Part shown: one piece after another, positions 23,936 through 35,400 of the stretch
Numbering within the stretch: the first letter of the stretch is position 1
Layout: each line of letters opens with the position of its first letter
Assembly (NCBI GenBank): GCA_028554795.2
Contig: CM068830.1
Location: forward strand, 44,180,837 to 44,244,836
Source of the DNA: Sinohyriopsis cumingii
Taxonomy: Eukaryota; Mollusca; Bivalvia; Unionida; Unionidae
Length of the DNA: 64,000 nt
Reading direction: 5' to 3'
Position numbers and translations under genes: made by a program
The notes under the pieces: generated by a model
The model's input: only the letters and a program-made list of their open reading frames with translations
Databases searched by the model: none
What the model was told of the DNA's origin: nothing

Positions 23936-24485
23936 CACTACAAGTCATGTATGCATCATTCTTGTCAAAGAGTATTTGTATCAATTGTGTCAAAAAGTAT
24001 TTGTATCATTCTTGTCACATAGTATTTGTATCGTTCTTGCCACAGTATTTTTGTATCATTCTTATCATAGAGTATTTTCATAATTCTTGTCACAGAATAC
24101 TTGTATCATTCTTACCACAGAGTATTTGTATCATTCTTGTCACATAGTATTTGTATCATTCTTGTCACATAGTATTTTTGTATCATTCTTGTCACAGAGT
24201 ATTTTCAACATTCTTATCATAGAGTATTTTCATAATTCTTGTCACAGAATACTTGTATCATTCTTACCACAGAGTATTTGTATCATTCTTGTCACATAGT
24301 ATTTGTATTATTCTTGTTACATATTATTTTTGCATTATTCTTGTCACAGAGTATTTTCATCATTCTTGTCACAGAATACTTGTATCATTCTTTTCACATA
24401 GTATTTTAATCATTCTTGTCACAGAGAATTTGCATAATTCTTGCCACAGTAGTTTCATAATTTTTGTTACAGAGTATATGCCTCG
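23936..24485. repeat. 25-bp minisatellite (about 21 units) with an internal duplication
   Basis: Units contain TATCATTCTTGTCACATAGT plus ATTTG. Variants ATTTTCATAATT and ACTTGTATCATTCTTACCAC mark a block at about 24061-24170 that recurs at about 24213-24320. Plus-strand frames of 66-124 codons overlap in different phases and reflect the repeat. Confidence 0.94.
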
Positions 24486-24717
24486 TTATTGTCACATGAC
24501 ATTTAAATATTTCATGATTAATTATTTCCTCTTTCCTTTACAGTATACCATTACCGCCCGCATTCCGATTATACCGAGAGAAAAAAAAAAACCCACGTCA
24601 CCCCATTTTCTTCTTTTCAACGTCTGAAAGCAATAAAATTTTCGTCAGATTTTATAACAATATATCGTTATGTTTCTCCCTCCCCTCCTGGTACCTCGTG
24701 GTCACAGGGGTCTTTGA

Positions 24718-24890
<173 letters not shown>

Positions 24891-26590
24891 ATGAACCGCA
24901 AACTCTTCAAATATGTAGATTAATATCGAGTGTTCCTTCAATATTCTGACACCTGGGGTAAGATTCACTGCTTGCTGTTTCATCTCTTCCGGTCATATGA
25001 ATGTCACGTACCTTAAAAATAGAACCAACATTTCATTTTGTGAACTGTTTTGGTTTTCTCTGTGTACTATTCCATTTTCTCCAAAAGATATAGTATCCTT
25101 AGAGAGCAGCAGAGATGTGCTTGCAATGGGCATGTGGCCAAACGCCTGCCGCACACATGCACCGGTTTTCATGTACACAGTTACATTACTAATTCTGGAA
25201 TTTCTAGTCTGTATAATGTTTTTTACAAGAACATTTGATCTGAGATTGTTCCCGATTCGAATTTCCTATAAATATATTAACAGCATAAATACAGTTTTTT
25301 GGATAGTTGCACCTGCAATCCAAAATGTACAAAACAAAATATCCAAAATGTACGATTTTAAAACTTGATGGAACGTTTTGAAGAATTTCTTGGCACATGA
25401 CATTCGTGGCTATCCTAGTCTTACTTTACCTCTGTCAGAAGTCTTTTGGGACACGGTGATAAATGTAACACGTCGAGAACTTCCGCAAGGAAGACTGTCG
25501 CTGACGCGAAAGAAATAAAGGGGACAATTACAGAATTAAGCAGGAGATATGTCACGCATAAACGGAGGGCAATGGATCCTAGGGCAATCCCAGAGGAAGA
25601 AATCCAGACAAATATATCCTTATTTCGTTTTTGCAATGGACGGAGAACCAATATTAAGTGTTTCAGTGACTGGTAATGTTTTTTTACTGCAAAAGTGCCA
25701 TACTTAAGATAGCTGCAGCCAATCAAGTCAGTAAATTAGCACACACTTTAGAATTTACTATACATGAGGGATATTACATGAATCAGATGAGTCCAATTTT
25801 ATCTCTATCACGTTTTTTTGTGTTTTGGTTTTGGATTTTTAATATTGTAGGATGGGAAGGGGACGAGGAGTTGAGGTAAAATTGAGAGATATTTGTTATT
25901 GTTTCAAATAATTCGCAATATAGTCGCAAATTTCAATAATTCGTAAGTAATGTAGAGAAACACAAATACTTGTACGCAAACGTATTGATTGTATGTAGAA
26001 ATAATACGCAAAAATAGCGATACTAGAAAATACCGAAAAGAGTGGGCAAAACTATACGCTTGGTATTTTCAACCTTTTCATCTATTTTATTTGCTATGAA
26101 AGTATATCTCTAAATTCAATTATCTGATTCACATTCAAACCGAATTGGTATTAAGTAATATGTTTGTTTGTTATTGTTTATTGAGCATTGCAACTTACCA
26201 ATGAAAACCCAGCTTTAAAAATAAAAAAGAAAGACCTAACAGAACTAAATTTCAAGAAAAGATAACGTGTGTTCTATGTCATAATCATTTTCAAATAAAC
26301 CGAATATGAAATTTACCTCTTCAAATTCATAAGACATCTCACGTATACTAAATGCTAGAAAGTGATGACTATTTTTAATAGTATTTGTTCTTGGTAAACA
26401 TATTTCGAATTAGGCAGATGACCGACCAATGTCAGGTGTGACATAAACATTTGTTGGTAAAACTGATATTTCCTCACAGTCTGATAAAGTATGATATATT
26501 GCATAGTTTTGTGGTAGTGTAATGTTATCTAAAAACTCTCAAATAGGTATTTAATATGAAATGTATTCAATGAGTTTCATAAATTCAAAA
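24891..26590. other. unique DNA with two unassigned opposing frames
   Basis: A 123-codon plus frame (24997-25368) and a 101-codon minus frame (25421-25726) are the longest in the window that are not repeat-derived. The first is rich in Phe/Ile/Leu and the second has hydrophobic stretches. Neither has a motif I recognise, and frames of this length occur by chance in DNA of this size. A shorter plus frame (25446-25676) overlaps the minus one. Confidence 0.35.
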
Positions 26591-26609
26591 AACCTTTAAA
26601 AATCTAAAT

Positions 26610-26636
<27 letters not shown>
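26591..26636 (+). mobile_element. SINE family 1 tail remnant with (CA)n
   Basis: CTTTAAAAATCTAAATCACACA matches the 3' end of SINE family 1 (GTTAAAAATCCAAATCACAC in better copies). Only about 20 bp plus the CA tract remain, so an extremely 5'-truncated insertion is the simplest explanation. Confidence 0.6.
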
Positions 26637-26640
<4 letters not shown>

Positions 26641-27225
26641 AAGTACTGAACAGTGTCTGTAGAAGTTTTAATTAGGCTTTGAAGACGACTTCAGTGTAGT
26701 GAACATATACGGTCCTTTGAGGGGAAACAAACATTAGCACAGTTTAAACAGTCCATAGTTGTTCCATTTAGAAGATAGTTTGTGGTTTATTACAGTGAAA
26801 AGTTTAAGGTCTTTATTCTCTAGCGATGTCGAAGGCCAAAGTGATGTGTACAGTTACTAATGGGTTTTGCTTTAAAACTAGCTTTTTACGTATTATATGA
26901 CGTACACTAAGAAAACGAAACGAACGCCATTTAAGGTTCTGTCTGCAGGCAAGTGAGTTCCATTTGAATCGAGTCTGGTTGATAATACATATATGTCATT
27001 CGAGAAATCAAAGCAGTTAGGTACATTATAAAATGATTAATGTACACGCACACTACTATCGATTGAGATGTCTAGAAACCTCTAGTTTATTTGTTAGATT
27101 TTTATTGTCAAAATAGAAACGCATAGTATTTCATTCCTATTAATATTTAAAACTTTAATATTCAAAAATTTATCCACCGTATACATATGCTGTGGCAATT
27201 AAACATCCCCTCCCCCCGAAAGACT
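26637..27225. other. unique DNA, no gene seen
   Basis: No repeat or frame is recognised. Confidence 0.5.
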
Positions 27226-27414
27226 GCTCTGGTGGCCTAGTGCTTCGAGCGTTCGCCTCAGATGCGGAAGTTCGTGGGTTCGAACCCCGGCCGAGTCATA
27301 CGAAAGATTTGTAAAAATGGTATTAGCAGCTGCCTCGCTTGGTGCTATGCATTAAGAAGTTAGTGTTAGGACTGGTTAGCCTGGCGTGCGGATAATGTGA
27401 CTGGGTGGGACATC

Positions 27415-27512
<98 letters not shown>
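27226..27512 (+). mobile_element. SINE family 1 with internal deletion and (TC)n(AC)n tail
   Basis: The head is intact (GGCCTAGTGCTTCGAGCG, GGTTCGAACCCCGGCCGAG) and the body runs to GGGTGGGACATCA. It then jumps to CCAAATC, losing about 130 bp of the 3' body. The tail is a compound (TC)n then (AC)n tract of over 90 bp. Confidence 0.92.
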
Positions 27513-27513
<1 letters not shown>

Positions 27514-27816
27514 AGCAAACAATAGTATAGTATATGATTATGACCATGATACTGAATGTTTAAATTTGGAATCCACTAGTTACGAGAATACAATGGCTAA
27601 AATTACAGATAAAATTCATCACTTTTATATAACATTATGCCGTGTTTCAAAACACCGTTTCTCGGTTACCAAAAGGTTTTTAAAAAATTTGGTACACCCC
27701 TAAGAGTAACTAACCAGTATTTTGAAGGGTTGATAAAATATGGTTACCCATTCTACCTAAATGTGGTAAATGCGATCTTGCGATCATTTGTTATTAGTGT
27801 TACAAACATGACCTTT
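27513..27816. other. unique DNA, no gene seen
   Basis: A 74-codon plus frame (27637-27861) runs into the next array and has no domain. Confidence 0.45.
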
Positions 27817-28066
27817 CGCATATTACCTGATGGGTATTACCTGATGAATATTCTCTCATGAATAGTACCTGATTGATGTTACCTTTTGGATATTACCTGA
27901 TGAATATTACCTGATCGATATTACTTGGTGACTATTACCTGATGGATACTAAATGATGAATATTACCGGAGAGCTATTACCTGATGGATATTACCTGACC
28001 GATAATACCGGATGAATATTACCTGATGGATACTACCAGATTCATATTACCTGAAGGAATGGATTT
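27817..28066. repeat. 14-bp minisatellite (about 17 units)
   Basis: The consensus TATTACCTGATGGA is repeated with frequent single-base variants (CTGACCGA, CCGGATGAA, CAGATTCA). Divergence is fairly even across the array. Confidence 0.93.
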
Positions 28067-28140
28067 GATGTTCCTTTTCATGCGTCAAAGAAATGACATA
28101 TGTGAGACTGTCATTGTCTATCGGGACTTGTGAACAATAT

Positions 28141-28800
28141 TAATCTTATTATAGGAGAAGGCCATAGATGAGTAGAAAAGTGTATAATCTTATTAAATGA
28201 AGAAGCCTTATAAAATTGAAATGTGTATAATCTTATTAAATGAAGAGGCCTTATAAAATTGAAATGTGTATAATCTTATTAAATGAAAAGGCCTTATAAA
28301 ATTGAAATGTGTATAATCTTATTAAATGAAAAGGCCTTATAAAATTGAAATGTGTATAATCTTATTAAATGAAAAGGCCTTATAAAATTGAAATGTGTAT
28401 AATCTTATTAAATGAAAAGGCCTTATAAAATTAAAATGTGTATAATCTTATTAAATGAAAAGGCCTTATAAAATTGAAATGTGTATTATCTTATGAAAGG
28501 AGAAGGCCATAGATGAGTAGAAAAGTGTATAATCTTATTAAATGAAAAGGCCTTATAAAACTGAAATGTGTATTATTTTATGAAAGGAGACGGCCATTAA
28601 ACAACAGAAGTTCATCTTATCAAAGGAAAAGGCCTTATAAGAGTAGAAATGTTCATAATCGTATCAAAGGAGAAGGCCTTATAACGGTATAAGCTTTCAT
28701 AATATTATCGAAGAAGGCCTTAGAACAGTAGAAATGTTCATAATCTTCTCGAAGGAGAAGGCCTTAGCACAGTAGAAACGTGTATAATTTTTAGAAGTGA
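28141..28800. repeat. 43-bp minisatellite (about 15 units) with AAGGCCTT palindrome
   Basis: Units contain TATAATCTTATTAAATGAAA, AGGCCTTATAAAATTG and AAATGTG. Six or seven central units (28195-28480) are almost identical, while flanking ones vary (ATAGATGAGTAGAAAAGTG at both 28163 and 28508). Most units hold the perfect palindrome AAGGCCTT. The gradient suggests recent central amplification. Confidence 0.95.
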
Positions 28801-28804
28801 CAGG

Positions 28805-28896
28805 GACTGAGAGTGTGTGTATGATGTCACAGGCTGGTGATAGTATGTTATCAAACACATCAATGTTTAATTTGCCCTGGGGCAACATGTTGACGC
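28805..28896 (-). CDS. possible exon, unassigned
   Basis: On the minus strand a pyrimidine-rich tract ending CACCCTAG (acceptor at plus 28898-28897) precedes a stretch open in only one frame. It includes VNMLPQGKLNIDVFDN and ILSPACDIIHTLSVPV. The composition is more protein-like than its surroundings, but the stretch runs into the 43-bp array within 35 residues, no clear donor is seen and no family is recognised. Confidence 0.15.
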
Positions 28897-29026
28897 CTAG
28901 GGTGAACAGTTCGAAGATTAGAAAATTAAAGTCCCGAACCATTCAGTTAGTACTATTCGATTTATGTATCCAGTAAATAATAGATGAGCATTAATGTTCA
29001 AATACATTGATATGTAACCCATAACA

Positions 29027-29331
29027 TAATAATGGCCGCTCTAGTGGCCTAAGCGGTTTGCACTTCCGCCTCGGATGCGGGAGGTCGTGGGTTCGAACAC
29101 TGGCTGAGTCATACCAAAAACTTATAAAAATGCTACTAGCAACCGCTTCGCTTGGCGCTCAGCATTAAGAGGTTAAGATATTCGCCTGGTTAATTTGACC
29201 GGGTTGGACATGCAGCTAAATGGGTCTGGCATGATGTCCCAGTACTAGATATCACCACTGACTGCCACACTGCATACATCGTAGCCACATGATTCAAATT
29301 GTTAAAGTTACGTTAAAAATACACACAAACA

Positions 29332-29364
<33 letters not shown>

Positions 29365-29390
29365 GCACACACACACACACCCTAATAATG
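29027..29390 (+). mobile_element. SINE family 1, full length with 8-bp TSD
   Basis: TAATAATG at 29027-29034 recurs at 29383-29390. The element has A box GTGGCCTAAGCGG-like and B box GGTTCGAACAC sequences and a diverged body (an unusual ATGCAGCTAAATGGGTC insertion-like segment near 29210). The compound tail (CA)n(CG)n(CA)n ends at 29380. This tail also has strict purine-pyrimidine alternation. Confidence 0.93.
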
Positions 29391-30929
29391 ATAAGATAAC
29401 AAAATAAGATGCAAACCTCGTGGCTTGAGTGTCCATTGTAACCTTTGCCGATTTATTGTAAAATATTTTACTATAAAGGCACTTCATTTTATTTATAACC
29501 GTGTTTCTTTCGGTTGTCACGTGCAGTCTTTTGCGTACTTTGCCATATATTGACAGTAATACTACAATACTAAAAGATCACTTATTTCACGTTTTTAATG
29601 CATCTTGAATGAACCCGCCAAAATTTGTTTGTTATGTTTTGGCACATTTCAGAAATAGGTCGATTTTAAGCAATAATTTTTATTATCAGAAAAGCAGAAA
29701 TGAAGAATGAAATCACAGAATGAACGAACAAACGAATAAATGGACGAAGGAATGAATGATTAAACAAATTATACAATTTAGAAATAAACAATATCTGAGT
29801 TTTTTTTCTTTACGGAAAGATTAAATCGTATATTTCAGATGTTTTCGTTCCTCTATTGATTTTTAAAATTTTTTTATTTGTTTATCCATATATACATTCA
29901 TTCGTTCAATCATTTTAACGATTTTGTCATTTACAGGCATCAATTTAATTTTCTTTTTCGATCCTATTCGATTATTTTCGATTATTTGCTACGCATCCAT
30001 CACTTTAAACTCATTTAAAGGGTGATTTGATTTATTAAAATTGTAACAATTTACTAGTTCTGTTCTGTCAAAATGCGGTTATGTACTATAGCTAAATTTG
30101 TCAGTCAGACATCATCTTTAAGCAATTACCAACTTTTTAACAGCTGTTCACCCCAAGTGGACTTTGTTTAAATTTTATGTCTAGCGTTCATTTATTGAGT
30201 GGTGTTTATGTTCCATTCACAAAACCGCGGTAATTGGATAAATGTTACTATTACACCCTTACAACCAAAGAAAGTCACCGTGACCTCATTTTTGCTTTAC
30301 TAATATGGGTTGAATATTAGTGTTTTTTAACTTTGATTCTTCCACCCTAAACGAATCCTTGCTCTCTCAGATGGCTATCTCTGATCACCGTAATTTGAGG
30401 TATACATTGTATATTGTGATATGTTACCCTCAACAGGCCAACATTCTGGTCTCAACTTAACTTCGGAATGATAATTAATGTTCACACTAGCTGGGGGTGG
30501 GGTAAACATGTAGTGGTCAGCTATTCAGTTTTACGGATTAAAGCCAAAGCATATTTAGAGGTGTATTTGAGGGGGAAGAGATGGCAAGTGCCCCCCCCCC
30601 CCCGCCACTATGCCCCTATGAGTGTGCGTTCATGTTCGGAGAAGCTTTTACTGGTCTACATTAGCCATTTTAAACATTAATTACTGTGCAGGAACAAATT
30701 CAGACTAAAGTATGATTGAAAATGAAAGGTTGGCCTTTGAAACAAGACATAAAATGCACGAAACACTATGAAGAGAACGTTGTTGCAAAAATATCAACGT
30801 CAAGGCACTTTATTGAATCGATACAAACAGGAATTTTGTTTTTAACGTTGTATGTCATTATCCTTAAAATCTGCTTCAGAAGCTAGTATCATTCTCAACC
30901 TCTACATGTCGGATTGTACTGGATTTTGA
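29391..30929. other. unique AT-rich DNA, no gene seen
   Basis: A run of 13 C lies at 30591-30603. A small cluster of GAATGAACGAACAAACG-like words at 29705-29765 is a weak, imperfect 4-bp periodicity. Nothing else is recognised. Confidence 0.5.
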
Positions 30930-31222
30930 ATTTTCAATGTAGCTTTAACAATGTTTCAGTCATCTCGCTACGATGTCTGCAGCGTGGCAGTTTATAGTGA
31001 TGTCTAGCACTGGGGCATCGTGCCGCAGACATATAGCATCATGTCCCAATCAGTCACATTATCTTGACACCGGGCCGACCAGTCCTAACAATAACCTCTT
31101 ATTGCTGAGCGTCTAGCGAGGCAGATGCTAGTACCATTTTTTAAAAATAAGCCTTTGGCATGACTCGGCCGGGGTTCGAACCCGCGACCTCACACAACTG
31201 CGGCGGACGCTCTAAGCACTTA
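30930..31222 (-). mobile_element. SINE family 1, nearly full length without CA tail
   Basis: Body and head are present on the minus strand, including GGTTCGAACCCCGGCCGAG and CGAGACAGATG-like variants. The 3' end stops at AAAATTCAAAATCC with no CA tract, so the tail has been lost or this was a tail-poor copy. The A-box side is degraded (TAAGTGCTTAGAGC). Confidence 0.9.
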
Positions 31223-31329
31223 TGTTATTAAAGTACTTAGTGTATTCTCTGATTGTAAGTATGTAGTACCAATATAGATAAATCCAATTATCAAGTTTAG
31301 CGAGTTTTAATATATACAGTGCCAAGGAA

Positions 31330-32520
31330 ATTAAATTAAAGACAAAATGTCAACAAAGTCACTGAAGCATGAAATATAGAGTCATTGAAGCATGAAATAT
31401 AGGTCACTGTGAATTTTTTATGCAGTACGGGTGTAGTATTTACCAAGATGCATCCCTGACAAAGTCTTGGGACTCTGTGAATCAGAGTATACATATAGCA
31501 TTCCAAAACTTTTAATTTATGACCTAAACGCAAAATCTAACCACAGCCAGTCGAATGGTCAGGTGAATTTCATTTATGAAATTACGTGGCACTAACAGTG
31601 ATGTAGATTATCATCATGTTAATGATTCTCGCATATCAAATGCATGAGAAACGAACATCAAAACAAATCTGAATCCCAGTCATTGAAGTGTAAAATATGG
31701 GGTTTTGTGGCCTATGTTTGCAATGACGGAGTAGTGCTGCAACCATTGACCGAATTTAGGATTCTAGAGAGGAGTTTATGTACCTGTGTGTACAAAACTA
31801 TGTGATTATAAGCTAAACGCAAAAACATTAAGTCGGTAAATTTATAATGTCGATTCCAGTGACCTTTTTATTCTGGTGTGACACTCGGAGATTTATAGTG
31901 ATCTAGTTTAATAACTGACATGAATAGTTAAAACACAAAATTGAACCAAAGTCAGATATGAGTAACAGTGACATATATTTGTGATGAGGATGAAGTCCTC
32001 ATCAATATGATTTCCCTTACCAAGTTTCATCATTTTAGGTCTAACAGTATTTATACAGGTTGACAAAAACATATTTGATCATGAGTTAAAAAGTACAAAC
32101 CAGTAAAATGCGAAGTGCTAGTCACAATGAACTTGTTTTGTTGATCGGCATAATACTAATACAGATGCATGCAATCATCTAGTTTGATAATTGTTGAAAC
32201 AGTGGTGAAAGAACTTTAAAACATAAGAGTGACACCAAATCAATTAAACGTGAAATACAGGTCACGGTGACCTAATTTTGTAAAAGCACAGTCATCTAAT
32301 TTGATGATTTTTCTACTAACAGAGCTTTCGAAATAAACCCGAAGCACACAACTGAACCAATTTATAAAAGGTGGAAAATGGTTCATAGTGACGCACCTAT
32401 ATGAAAAAGTTGTATCATTCGTCACGATGCATTTCCTCGTCGATTATGATTATTCCAAGTATAACTGTATGTATACACGGTGCAAGAAGTCTAAGGTGAA
32501 CGAGAAAACTTAACCATGAA
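31330..32520. repeat. degenerate long-period repeat array with GGTCAC/GTGACC motifs
   Basis: Segments such as TGAAATATAGGTCACTGTGA (31385), TGAAATACAGGTCACGGTGA (32251), recurrent ACCAAGTTTCATCA-like and TAAACGCAAAA words (31527, 31816) recur at roughly 130-190 bp. Divergence is high. From memory, diverged AGGTCACNGTGACCT tandem families are widespread in mollusc genomes. No unit is open as a protein. Confidence 0.6.
32259..32273. promoter_or_regulatory. perfect AGGTCA-n3-TGACCT palindrome
   Basis: AGGTCACGGTGACCT matches exactly the inverted-repeat-3 consensus bound by oestrogen-type nuclear receptors. It sits inside the degenerate long-period array, so it is probably a feature of the repeat unit. 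Binding or regulation is not shown by sequence. Confidence 0.35.
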
Positions 32521-32904
32521 TGTGTATACAAAGTTAGCCCGTTTAGTTCTTCCAGGTAACATGTGATATGAAACCGAATATCACCTAGATGTAGTGAGGC
32601 TGTACAAAACTGTACATGTTTTTCTATGTGCGGATGTTGGCGGCGAAACCGTGGTTAATAAACCAGGTTCTCGCTGGCTCAAACAGACGTGCCACAAATA
32701 CGACACCCTTGACCAAGTTGAATTGAAGAAGTGCAATTTCGGTCCAGTCTTGGTCATTCAAGAGCGATTTATGTCCTATCTGGGTCATTCATGAATAATT
32801 ACAGTCGCATCTTGGTCATTCAAGAGTAATGCAAACGTACGATAGAATTTCTTCTCAGACAGTTGACACATCCGAAGTCAGTAAGTATCTTTTATTGTAA
32901 TAAC
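32521..32904. other. unique DNA, no gene seen
   Basis: A 66-codon plus frame (32594-32794) contains a short imperfect repeat (TCTTGGTCATTCAAGAG at 32748 and 32812) but no domain. Confidence 0.45.
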
Positions 32905-33041
32905 GGTGTCAGGATAATGTGACTGAGTGGGAACATCGTGCTACATGTCTGCGGCATGGTGCCGCAGTGCTCGGCATCACTATAAATGCAACACTGCATA
33001 TATGACTGTCATGTTGTTAAAGCTACCTCAAAAATCCAAAT

Positions 33042-33084
<43 letters not shown>
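32905..33084 (+). mobile_element. SINE family 1, 5'-truncated copy
   Basis: Starts at GGTGTCAGGATAATGTGACT. It has the 3' body with a small deletion before ATGACTGTCATG and a (CA)n tail of about 42 bp. Head and promoter boxes are absent. Confidence 0.92.
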
Positions 33085-33086
<2 letters not shown>

Positions 33087-33439
33087 TAATACAGTGTGTA
33101 TTACAATATATGAGATTTTATACAAGTATAAAACTGTAGCATGTTAGAAGTTAGTCGTGTTTTTTTTCTTTCTATTCTGTTGCAAGACGAACATCTGGTA
33201 GGTTTTCGTTAGTGTTTATTCTTGTGCAGCATTCAATACCATCTATAAATTTTGGTGGTTGTCAACGCCCATATACAAGAAGATATGTCGATGTTTTCTT
33301 TACGCGGTTTTGTTATTTGCTGCCTAGTCGCTTGATAATTTGGTTTTATAAAAAACAGTCTATTGTAATACACCAGGGGTTTCCTTTAGTAAAGAGGAGG
33401 GAGGATAACATTACAATAAACATATGGCCCATGGAGAAT
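33085..33439. other. unique DNA, no gene seen
   Basis: An 80-codon plus frame (33212-33454) leads into the 42-bp array and has no recognisable domain. Confidence 0.45.
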
Positions 33440-33943
33440 GTTGTCTTAAGATGACATCTGTAAGGTCCTCCTGACCAGACCGTTGTCCTTCAAGACTATC
33501 TGTAAGGCTGCTTTGACCAGACTGTTGTCCTTCAAGACTATCTGTAAGGCTGCTTTGACCAGACTGTTGTCCTTCAAGACTATCTGTAAAGCTGCTTTGA
33601 CCAGACTGTTGTCCTTCAAGACTATATGTAAGGCTGCTTTGACCAGACTGTTGTCCTTCAAGACTATCTGTAAGGCTGCTTTGACCAGACTGTTGTCCTT
33701 CAAGACTATCTGTAAGGCTGCTTTGACCAGACTGTTGTCCTTCAAGACTATCTGTAAGGCTGCTTTGACCAGAATGTTGTCCTACAAAGGCAGCTGTAAT
33801 GTCTCTCAGACTAAATTTTGTTCAGTAAAATACTATCTGTTAGATCGCTCTGACCAATGTCTTAACGAGCCACATGTAAGGACCCTGTGATTGGAATGTT
33901 GTCTTAAAGAACCATATGCAAGGTCCTTCTGACCAGAATGAAG
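33440..33943. repeat. 42-bp minisatellite, 7 near-identical units plus diverged flanks
   Basis: Units contain GACCAGACTGTTGTCCTTCA and AGACTATCTGTAAGGCTGCT. Seven units between 33479 and 33780 are nearly identical and the right flank decays to 33943. Since 42 bp equals 14 codons, both strands stay open: plus 33483-33890 (135 codons, LLSFKTICKAALTR repeated) and minus 33446-33745 (99 codons, KDNSLVKAALQIVL repeated). A start codon exists on both, but no conservation evidence is available. Confidence 0.95.
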
Positions 33944-34289
33944 ACCGCACCGGTGGCCTAGTGGTTAGAGCGTCCGCCTTGGATGTGGGAGGTCTTGGGT
34001 TCGATCCCCGGACGAGTCATACCAAAGACATAAAAATGGTAGTAACAGCTGCCTCGCTAGGCGCTCATCATTAAGAGGATAGTGTTCGGACTGGTCGGCC
34101 TGGTGTCAGAATAATATGACTGGGTGGGACATCATGCTACATGTCTACGGCATGATGCCTCAGTGCTGAACATCACTATAAACAGCAACACTGCAGACAT
34201 CATAGCAATATGACTGAAAATTGTTTTAAAGCTACGTTACACAATCAAATCACACACGCACACACAAAAACACATGCACCAGAATCAAG
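33932..34289 (+). mobile_element. SINE family 1, full length with 12-bp TSD
   Basis: ACCAGAATGAAG at 33932-33943 and ACCAGAATCAAG at 34278-34289 bracket the element (one mismatch). The head is the best preserved of all: GGCCTAGTGGTTAGAGCG and GGGTTCGATCCCCGG. Folded as a tRNA its seven-base anticodon loop reads CTTGGAT (CTCGGAT in other copies), pointing to a proline-type tRNA ancestor. The tail is an interrupted (CA)n. Confidence 0.94.
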
Positions 34290-35046
34290 CTTAAGTATCA
34301 TTATATTACTCATCAGTCTTTATTCAGGTGTAAGAAAGCAACTATCCCACCGCAGGTAAATATCCATGCATTTGTCTTAAACTTTACCGGTGGAAACCCC
34401 TTAAATTTTATATTAGGTATTCTCTGATTGGTGCTAATAAAGTTGTTGATTCTAATAGAGTAATTTATATAATAAATATCACATCATTTGCGAGCATAGC
34501 TAGGAGGACAATTTAAAGAGAAACAAAAGAAATTAGGATGTCACACGTGGGATTAAACTGTTGTTAGTCCCCATGTGACTTTGTACCGAATTTGTGTTAT
34601 CCCTCGACGCTTTGACTGGGACGCCAGTCTCGTAATGATAACTGACGGACGAAGCAAAGAATTTGCGACTGTGACTGATTAAAGTAGTGTCAGTAGTAGG
34701 TGCTATAATTGTGCATAATATATTAGTCCTAAGACAATTGCGTTTCTAGGGTGTAAATCGTGCAATACGTTTTACTTGATGAAAAAGAACTCGTTGATTT
34801 ATTTGAAACACCTACCTATCTATTAAACTTCAACTGCAGCAAACGCTTATCCATCATCGCTAAGAACCTGTGCCAAAGAATGAAGAGAATGCTTAAAGAA
34901 AACAGGCTGGACGATGGAAAATTAAGATAATTCGGACTGAAGAAAACGTCTCATTCAAAAAGATAAATTGAAAACTTCTTTTACAAAATGACCTAAATGA
35001 AGAGGATATCGAAGACACAATACTTCCGTACTTCCAAAAGCACTGT
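34290..35046. other. unique DNA, no gene seen
   Basis: No recognisable repeat or frame. Confidence 0.5.
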
Positions 35047-35400
35047 GGTGTGTGTGTGTGTGTGTGTGTGCGTGTGCGTGCGTGTGTTATTTTAATTTTA
35101 ATGTAGCTTTAAAAAATTTCAGTGATATCGTTACGATCTCTGCAATGTGACATTTTACAGTGATGTCTAGCACTGTGGCGTCATGACACGGACATGTAGG
35201 ATCATGTCCCACCCAGTCACATTATCCTGACACCAGGCCGACCAGTCCTAACACTAACATTTTAATGATGAACGCCAAGCGAGGCAGCTGCTAGTACCAT
35301 TTTTTGTTTAAAAGTCTTTGGTATGACTCGGCCGGTGCTTGAATCCCCGACCTCCCGCATCCGAAGTGGACGCTCTAATCACTTAGGACACCGGAGAGTT
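35047..35400 (-). mobile_element. SINE family 1, full length
   Basis: Minus-strand copy with head (GTGATTAGAGCGTCCACTTC, GGGATTCAAGCACCGGCCGA), body and (CA)n tail of about 40 bp. The B box is altered (GATTCAAGC). The flanks show only a weak TTC-CAAA direct repeat, so no target site is claimed. Confidence 0.92.

Noticed and set aside
24997..25368. 123-codon membrane protein gene
   Set aside because: Hydrophobic composition is expected from AT-rich DNA, and there are no motifs, no splice context and no neighbouring exon.
25421..25726. 101-codon minus-strand gene
   Set aside because: It overlaps a plus-strand frame of similar quality and has no recognisable motif.
33944..34020. Functional tRNA-Pro gene
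   Set aside because: The A and B boxes are good, but the acceptor arms do not pair and the sequence continues into the SINE body.
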